Positions 58,909 to 64,000 of a DNA stretch of 64,000 nt are shown in pieces. The position numbers and the translations under genes were made by a program. Location of the stretch: the NCBI GenBank assembly GCA_945872565.1, contig CAMBZN010000006.1, positions 1-64,000 on the forward strand. Direction: 5' to 3'. The notes under the pieces were generated by a model. It had not been told where the DNA came from. It saw only the letters and a program-made list of their open reading frames with translations, and searched no databases. Positions within the stretch are counted from its first letter, which is position 1; every line of letters starts with the position of its first letter. Source of the DNA: Chlamydia trachomatis (lineage in GTDB: Bacteria > Chlamydiota > Chlamydiia > Chlamydiales > 2-12-FULL-49-11).

Positions 58909-61620
58909 CTACGCAGGGGAAGGTCCTGGATTTTGCTTAGGTCTTTTTCTACCAAATCCTTTTGGTGGTTCAAAAGGAGGGGGCAGTTTTCTAGTCCTAG
59001 ATTCAAATTCTTCTACTTTAAGCTTTTTCTCTTCAATGGAAAATGTTCCATCGACGATTTTATCAAGATCATGCTTATCCAATGCTTCAAATTCTATAAG
59101 CATTTCTGACATAAGCATTAGCGTATCTTTATTTTCTTTCAAAAGTTTCATTGAACCCATGTAGGCTTCATCTAAAAGCCGTTTTACCTCTGAGTCAATC
59201 AATCGGGCCGTTTCTTCAGAAAATTCCCTTTCATGAAATCCTGCCATAAGATTTCCTTGAGAGTCATCCCCATAGCTAATCATTCCAATTTTATCACTCA
59301 TTCCCCATTTACAAACCATCGATCTTGCAATATCAGTTGCTTGTTTGATATCCATTTGAGCGCCACTTGTAGGATCTTTATTAATAATCTCTTCCGCACA
59401 TCGTCCGCCCATTAACACAGAGAGTTGATCTAATAACTCCTGTTTACGATAACTTACTCGATTCTTCTTCAACTCAAAGTGCGTAGCACCAAGTGATTGC
59501 CCTCTTGGCACTCTTGTTACCATGGTCACTTTATCAGAAACATCCAAAGTCATTGCTATTAAAGCATGCCCTGCCTCATGCCATGCAGTGGTCTTAATAT
59601 CATCATCGTCCATAATCATACTTTTGCGCTCTTTTCCAAATCGTACTTTTTCCTGAGCATATCGAAGATCATCTTGCATCACTGTTTTCCGACGTTTTTT
59701 TGCAGCATGCAGCGCTGCCTCATTGATAATATTTTCAAGTTCAGCCCCAACAGAACCAGATGTTCTTCGAGCAATCTCTTGAAGCTTTACCTCTTCAGAC
59801 ATTTTTACTTTTTTAGCATGCACCTTCAAGATAGCAAGCCTTCCAAAATAATCAGGAAGCTCTACAGAAACCGATCTATCAAACCTTCCAGGTCTTAAAA
59901 GCGCCTTATCCAATACATCAGGACGGTTGGTCGCAGCAAGAATAATTACACCAGAAACGCTATCCATCCCATCAATTTCGACAAGAAGTTGGTTTAAAGT
60001 CTGTTCTCTCTCATCATGACCACCACCCATTCCTGATCCACGGTGACGACCTACTGCATCAATCTCATCAATAAAAATAATACTAGGAGAACTCTTTCGA
60101 GCCTGATCAAATAAATCCCTTACTCTTGATGCCCCAACCCCCACAAACATTTCCACAAAATCAGAACCTGAGATAGAAAAAAATGGAACCCCTGCCTCCC
60201 CTGCCACAGCTTTTGCAGTAAGGGTCTTTCCAGTTCCTGGAGCTCCTATTAAAAGAATCCCTTTGGGAATTCTTGCCCCTATTGCTCTATATCTCATCGG
60301 ATCTTTTAAAAAATCCACCAGCTCTTCAAGCTCTTCTTTTGCATCATCAATACCTGCGACATCATCAAAAGTCACTTTCTGCTGCCCTTTGAGCACTTGT
60401 TTTGCCGGCGACTTACCAAAATTCATCGCAGTAGCCCCGCCCCCTTTCATTTGCTTGGAGAAAACAAAGTATAAAAGCCCCCCAATCAGTAAAATAGGTA
60501 AAAAGGTAAAAATATAACTAAAGTAATTTGTCGGAGGAAGTTCACTTTTAAAGGTCTTTTCCAACACTAAATTTCTCTGCTGGTCGGGAGAATTAAAAAA
60601 GAGCCCTTGGTTTTTACCAAATGCCTCCATTTCCCCTTTTGCCCCTATAAACCATTTATGATAGAGCTCTGCATCAACTAGCGTTAACCCTTTTGTCGAT
60701 AATTCAGAATTATTAAAAAACCACACCACATTAGCAACTTTTGCCTGAGCTTTGTCAAACTTCAGGGTGTTTTCTTGATAACTAGATTCAATAGAGACAA
60801 ATTGCTCCCTCTCTTCAAGGACAGTTCTTACTGATCTTAACCCATACATCCGCACGCCATTTGAATCTGCAAGTAAAGTCGATGTAATTGATTTTAAGTT
60901 GTTAATAACAAGTCCAAAAGAAGCTAAATCAGAACCACCTTCAAGAAGCTTTTCGCATTTTGTCAAAAGCTCTTTAAGATTTGCTGCACCAATGCCCAAT
61001 TTTGAAGATTTGTAAAAGGAGACAAGTTCATGTAAATGCCTATCCAATGCCGAAAGTTCCTTTACTCCATGCTCTTTTACCGCCACTTCATATAAAGAAA
61101 TAACTCTTTGGAGGTTAGCATTTGCCCCCTGTACTCCTTCAAGGTTTACAAAGACATCGGCAAGCTCCACCCCTTTAACATCACTTCTTGGAACGATCAC
61201 TATGTTAGATGTCTTTGGACTAAGACCTGAAATCTCATAAAAATAACGCACAGCTTTTTGCATCTCACCTTCAGAAATTTGCATCTTTTGCATTAGTTGC
61301 ACTCTTTCTAAGGACAGTGCATTGTGCTCATCTAAAAGGGATAAAAACCTAAAACGGAGTTTGGATTCTTCAGTTTGCTGATCTCTAAACCTTCCAGCAA
61401 ACGACACAAGGTTTTCATTGATTGCAACCTTTCCGCTCTCTTTAGGATTTAAAAGATCTAAATTCACCAAATGCTCAATTTGATGACTAAAAGCAACTTC
61501 CGCGTTTTCTACAGGGGTTGCATTTTTCATAAACATGAGAACAAACGCTCCTATGATGAAAATTATCAATGCACCCGGTATTCCTTTCTTTTGATTAGGA
61601 TTCTTATTGTCATTAGCCAT
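58909..61620 (-). CDS. ftsH: ATP-dependent zinc metalloprotease FtsH, long N-terminal domain
   Basis: [20 protein letters not shown] region, HEAGHA. Confidence 0.97.
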   Translation of the reverse strand: MANDNKNPNQKKGIPGALIIFIIGAFVLMFMKNATPVENAEVAFSHQIEHLVNLDLLNPKESGKVAINENLVSFAGRFRDQQTEESKLRFRFLSLLDEHNALSLERVQLMQKMQISEGEMQKAVRYFYEISGLSPKTSNIVIVPRSDVKGVELADVFVNLEGVQGANANLQRVISLYEVAVKEHGVKELSALDRHLHELVSFYKSSKLGIGAANLKELLTKCEKLLEGGSDLASFGLVINNLKSITSTLLADSNGVRMYGLRSVRTVLEEREQFVSIESSYQENTLKFDKAQAKVANVVWFFNNSELSTKGLTLVDAELYHKWFIGAKGEMEAFGKNQGLFFNSPDQQRNLVLEKTFKSELPPTNYFSYIFTFLPILLIGGLLYFVFSKQMKGGGATAMNFGKSPAKQVLKGQQKVTFDDVAGIDDAKEELEELVDFLKDPMRYRAIGARIPKGILLIGAPGTGKTLTAKAVAGEAGVPFFSISGSDFVEMFVGVGASRVRDLFDQARKSSPSIIFIDEIDAVGRHRGSGMGGGHDEREQTLNQLLVEIDGMDSVSGVIILAATNRPDVLDKALLRPGRFDRSVSVELPDYFGRLAILKVHAKKVKMSEEVKLQEIARRTSGSVGAELENIINEAALHAAKKRRKTVMQDDLRYAQEKVRFGKERKSMIMDDDDIKTTAWHEAGHALIAMTLDVSDKVTMVTRVPRGQSLGATHFELKKNRVSYRKQELLDQLSVLMGGRCAEEIINKDPTSGAQMDIKQATDIARSMVCKWGMSDKIGMISYGDDSQGNLMAGFHEREFSEETARLIDSEVKRLLDEAYMGSMKLLKENKDTLMLMSEMLIEFEALDKHDLDKIVDGTFSIEEKKLKVEEFESRTRKLPPPFEPPKGFGRKRPKQNPGPSPA

Positions 61621-61723
61621 AAATATTTAACTCTCTCTCACTATATATTAAATTTGTCTATTACCTATGTATTACACATTAAGGTTAAGAAATACAACTA
61701 TTCTTTTTATTCTGCCTTTTGCT

Positions 61724-62905
61724 TTAGAAAGTTTCAATTTTAATCTTTTTCTCAATTGTGGTCAAAGAAATCGGATAGACTCTACGTAAGCATAGCGGCG
61801 TTTTAGCTATTCTATGAAATTCCTGCACTCTTTTCTTATCCAACACTTCTCTAAATTCTTTTTCCTCTAAACAAACTTCCCCCTCTCCCTGCCAAAACTT
61901 TTCCCATGCAACTCCCTCTTCAATGATTGCAAATGGAACTTTATAGCTTTTTTCGTTAATTATAAAAATCCCCTCCCTTTCGAAAAAAAGAATCGTTTGT
62001 GGGAAAAACATCTGTTTACCAAAAACTTGTGCATCAATTCCATTTTTAATCAACCGACGATCAGCCCTTGAAAGAGTTATTCCACGTGCATTCAACTCAT
62101 AGAAAATCATCATCCTATAAATATACTTTGAGCCCTCTAAATAGGGATAAAAAGTTCCACAAAAACCAAAGATAGCTGTTTTTATCCTATCCAGGATGAG
62201 CTCATGTAAATAACCACTAAGATCTGCCACCTGATCTGCTATATCACACACTGACTCTCTGATAGATTTGCCAAACTCCACCTCTAACAAGGGGAGCAAA
62301 TTTACCCTCATCTTACCGCGCAAGTTGTTTGGTGTAAAGTTTGTGGGATCTATAAAATAAAACATCCCCTTGCTCTCTAAATAAGAGACCACTGCCTTTT
62401 TTGATAGCTGAATTAAAGGTCTGATAATCTCCATCCCCTCAATGTTATTTACTTGCTTGATCCCCTGAAGATGTAAAAAAGAGCCCCCTTCAAAAAATCT
62501 CTTGATTACTGATTCTGCCTGCTCATCTTGCTGATGCCCTAAAAGGAGCACCTCTAAAGAATGCTCTTGCATGACTTTTTTAAAAAAGTTAAGCCTTGCA
62601 CCTCTTAATGTTTCTTCTAGGTTTGTCTGCTTGAACCCCTCAAGCCTAATGGTATGAAATGGGATGTGATGCTTTTTAGCCAAGACTTCAAGTTGTAATC
62701 GCTCTTCCATACTTTCTTTGCGCAGCCCATGATCGATGTGAGCTATATGAAAGGGCTTTTTACACTCTAAAAGAAGGGCAAAAAGGCACATCGAATCGGG
62801 CCCGCCAGAAAGCCCAAGTAGGCAAGGTTTTTTTAAAAGAAGGATTTGTTTCTTTGCATTTTGTATCATACCGGCTATACTAACACAAAAAAGGTTAGGT
62901 GCCAA
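61724..62905 (-). CDS. tilS: tRNA(Ile)-lysidine synthase
   Basis: LSGGPDSMCL PP-loop, HIDHGLRKES, GHQQDEQAE. Confidence 0.95.
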   Translation of the reverse strand: MAPNLFCVSIAGMIQNAKKQILLLKKPCLLGLSGGPDSMCLFALLLECKKPFHIAHIDHGLRKESMEERLQLEVLAKKHHIPFHTIRLEGFKQTNLEETLRGARLNFFKKVMQEHSLEVLLLGHQQDEQAESVIKRFFEGGSFLHLQGIKQVNNIEGMEIIRPLIQLSKKAVVSYLESKGMFYFIDPTNFTPNNLRGKMRVNLLPLLEVEFGKSIRESVCDIADQVADLSGYLHELILDRIKTAIFGFCGTFYPYLEGSKYIYRMMIFYELNARGITLSRADRRLIKNGIDAQVFGKQMFFPQTILFFEREGIFIINEKSYKVPFAIIEEGVAWEKFWQGEGEVCLEEKEFREVLDKKRVQEFHRIAKTPLCLRRVYPISLTTIEKKIKIETF

Positions 62906-63891
62906 GTTTCATGCCTATTCACTGGAAAATTCTCTCGAAAAAATTTCTATTAAACATATTTTTTTTTACCGCTTTTTTCTTAATCATTACAATTTTTTTT
63001 AAGCTTTCAAAACTAACAAAATATTTCCTATCCGGAAGTGACTTAAAAGAACTCTTTTTGCTCCTTGGTTTATTTCTGCATAAGTCCTTTCCAGTAGCAT
63101 TGTCGGTAACAAGTTTTGCCTCTGCCTACTTTGTTGTAGCACAAATTAAAAAAACCAATCAAATCAGAGCTTTTGCCTCTCTTGGCCTTAATCCTCAGCG
63201 TCTTTTTTCCCCATTAATTATTTTATCAATTTTTCTTACAATCGCTAACTTAGCTATTAGCTTTATTGTTAGCCCCACTATTAAATCAAAGCTTGACGCT
63301 GTGATCGGCAAAAAAAAAGAAGAGGGTCATTTGCTTAACACCTTTTCAAATCAATTCTCAAGAGACAATTTATATGTCTCTATGGACACTTTAAACGAAG
63401 AAGACAGAGCCTATAACTTTCTATTTATCAATACAGACAACGAATTCTCTTGGATCATGGCGGATGAAATTCTTGAAAGTGCCGAAGGATTGCATTTTAA
63501 AAATCTTACTTACTGTAAAATAACCCCTGAACTGGAATTTGATACCATTTTACTTTCTAAAGACAAAGATAGTTTTGCATCCAAAAACACTATCTATTCC
63601 CTTTTTCACTATTCGATGTTTAGAGCACCCCTTATGCACCTTTCAAAAACAGAATTGACCGCCTATTTACTCTACCTTTGTAACCCTATTATTTTTACCA
63701 TTCTTGGAATCTGTTTTGCCTTACAAGGGCGCATTGTATTAAGTTCTTTTTTAATGCTCTATACTCTCGTCATTTTTGCTTTTACTACCAGTTCGCTTTC
63801 TTCCCTCTCTGCATATTTAACCTCTAGTGTATGTATTTTAGTCATCCCTTTATACCTTCTTGAAATGCGCACATGCAAAAAGGGGCAATGA
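62899..63891 (+). CDS. LptF/LptG family LPS export permease
   Basis: YjgP/YjgQ-like topology with periplasmic middle and three C-terminal TM helices; synteny with tilS. Confidence 0.85.
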   Translation: MPSFMPIHWKILSKKFLLNIFFFTAFFLIITIFFKLSKLTKYFLSGSDLKELFLLLGLFLHKSFPVALSVTSFASAYFVVAQIKKTNQIRAFASLGLNPQRLFSPLIILSIFLTIANLAISFIVSPTIKSKLDAVIGKKKEEGHLLNTFSNQFSRDNLYVSMDTLNEEDRAYNFLFINTDNEFSWIMADEILESAEGLHFKNLTYCKITPELEFDTILLSKDKDSFASKNTIYSLFHYSMFRAPLMHLSKTELTAYLLYLCNPIIFTILGICFALQGRIVLSSFLMLYTLVIFAFTTSSLSSLSAYLTSSVCILVIPLYLLEMRTCKKGQ

Positions 63892-64000
63892 TGAAACCAT
63901 ACCTAAAATCTGCGGTCAATAGGTACTGCCTTCTTCTATTTTTTCTCTCCTTTTCCTCCATTATTTTAACCCCAGATCTCTCTTCTTTTGAACAAGCCTT
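63888..64000 (+). CDS. Truncated (right window edge) ORF, possibly the partner LptF/G permease
   Basis: ATGATGAAACCATACCTAAAATCT... open to the end; overlaps the preceding stop (ATGA). Confidence 0.5.
   Translation, partial: MMKPYLKSAVNRYCLLLFFLSFSSIILTPDLSSFEQA

Overview
This window looks like chromosome from a member of the Chlamydiales, probably an environmental or amoeba-associated lineage. The evidence is gene content and gene-order blocks that I recognise from memory: acpP-fabG-fabD-recR-bamA-skp-lpxD-pdhABC; ABC exporter-accA-CT266-like-HU; prfA-prmC-ffh-rpsP-trmD-rplS-gmk-CT031-like-metG-recD; tadA-rpsO-pnp-ftsH-tilS-lptF. Most of the window is housekeeping: lipid synthesis, outer-membrane biogenesis, translation, chaperonins, pyruvate dehydrogenase and polyamine transport. 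There is one tRNA (Asn-GTT, minus strand) and no rRNA. I saw no CRISPR array, integrase or transposase. The most interesting accessory content is: (1) a protein truncated at the left edge whose tail is encoded by about 19 copies of a frame-neutral hexanucleotide; (2) a locus with a GH16-like multidomain protein, an AsmA-like membrane protein and a GH18-like protein, where neither glycosidase has an obvious signal peptide; (3) a tandem paralog pair of unknown function inserted between pnp and ftsH; (4) a base-composition-atypical gene next to tRNA-Asn; (5) a 75-nt element with perfect 16-bp terminal inverted repeats, plus a related 24-nt palindrome, each directly abutting stop codons; (6) a rhomboid-fold protein whose catalytic Ser position appears to be Thr; (7) an L,D-transpeptidase gene inserted in an otherwise conserved block. 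All homology calls come from motif recognition by eye. No database search was run.
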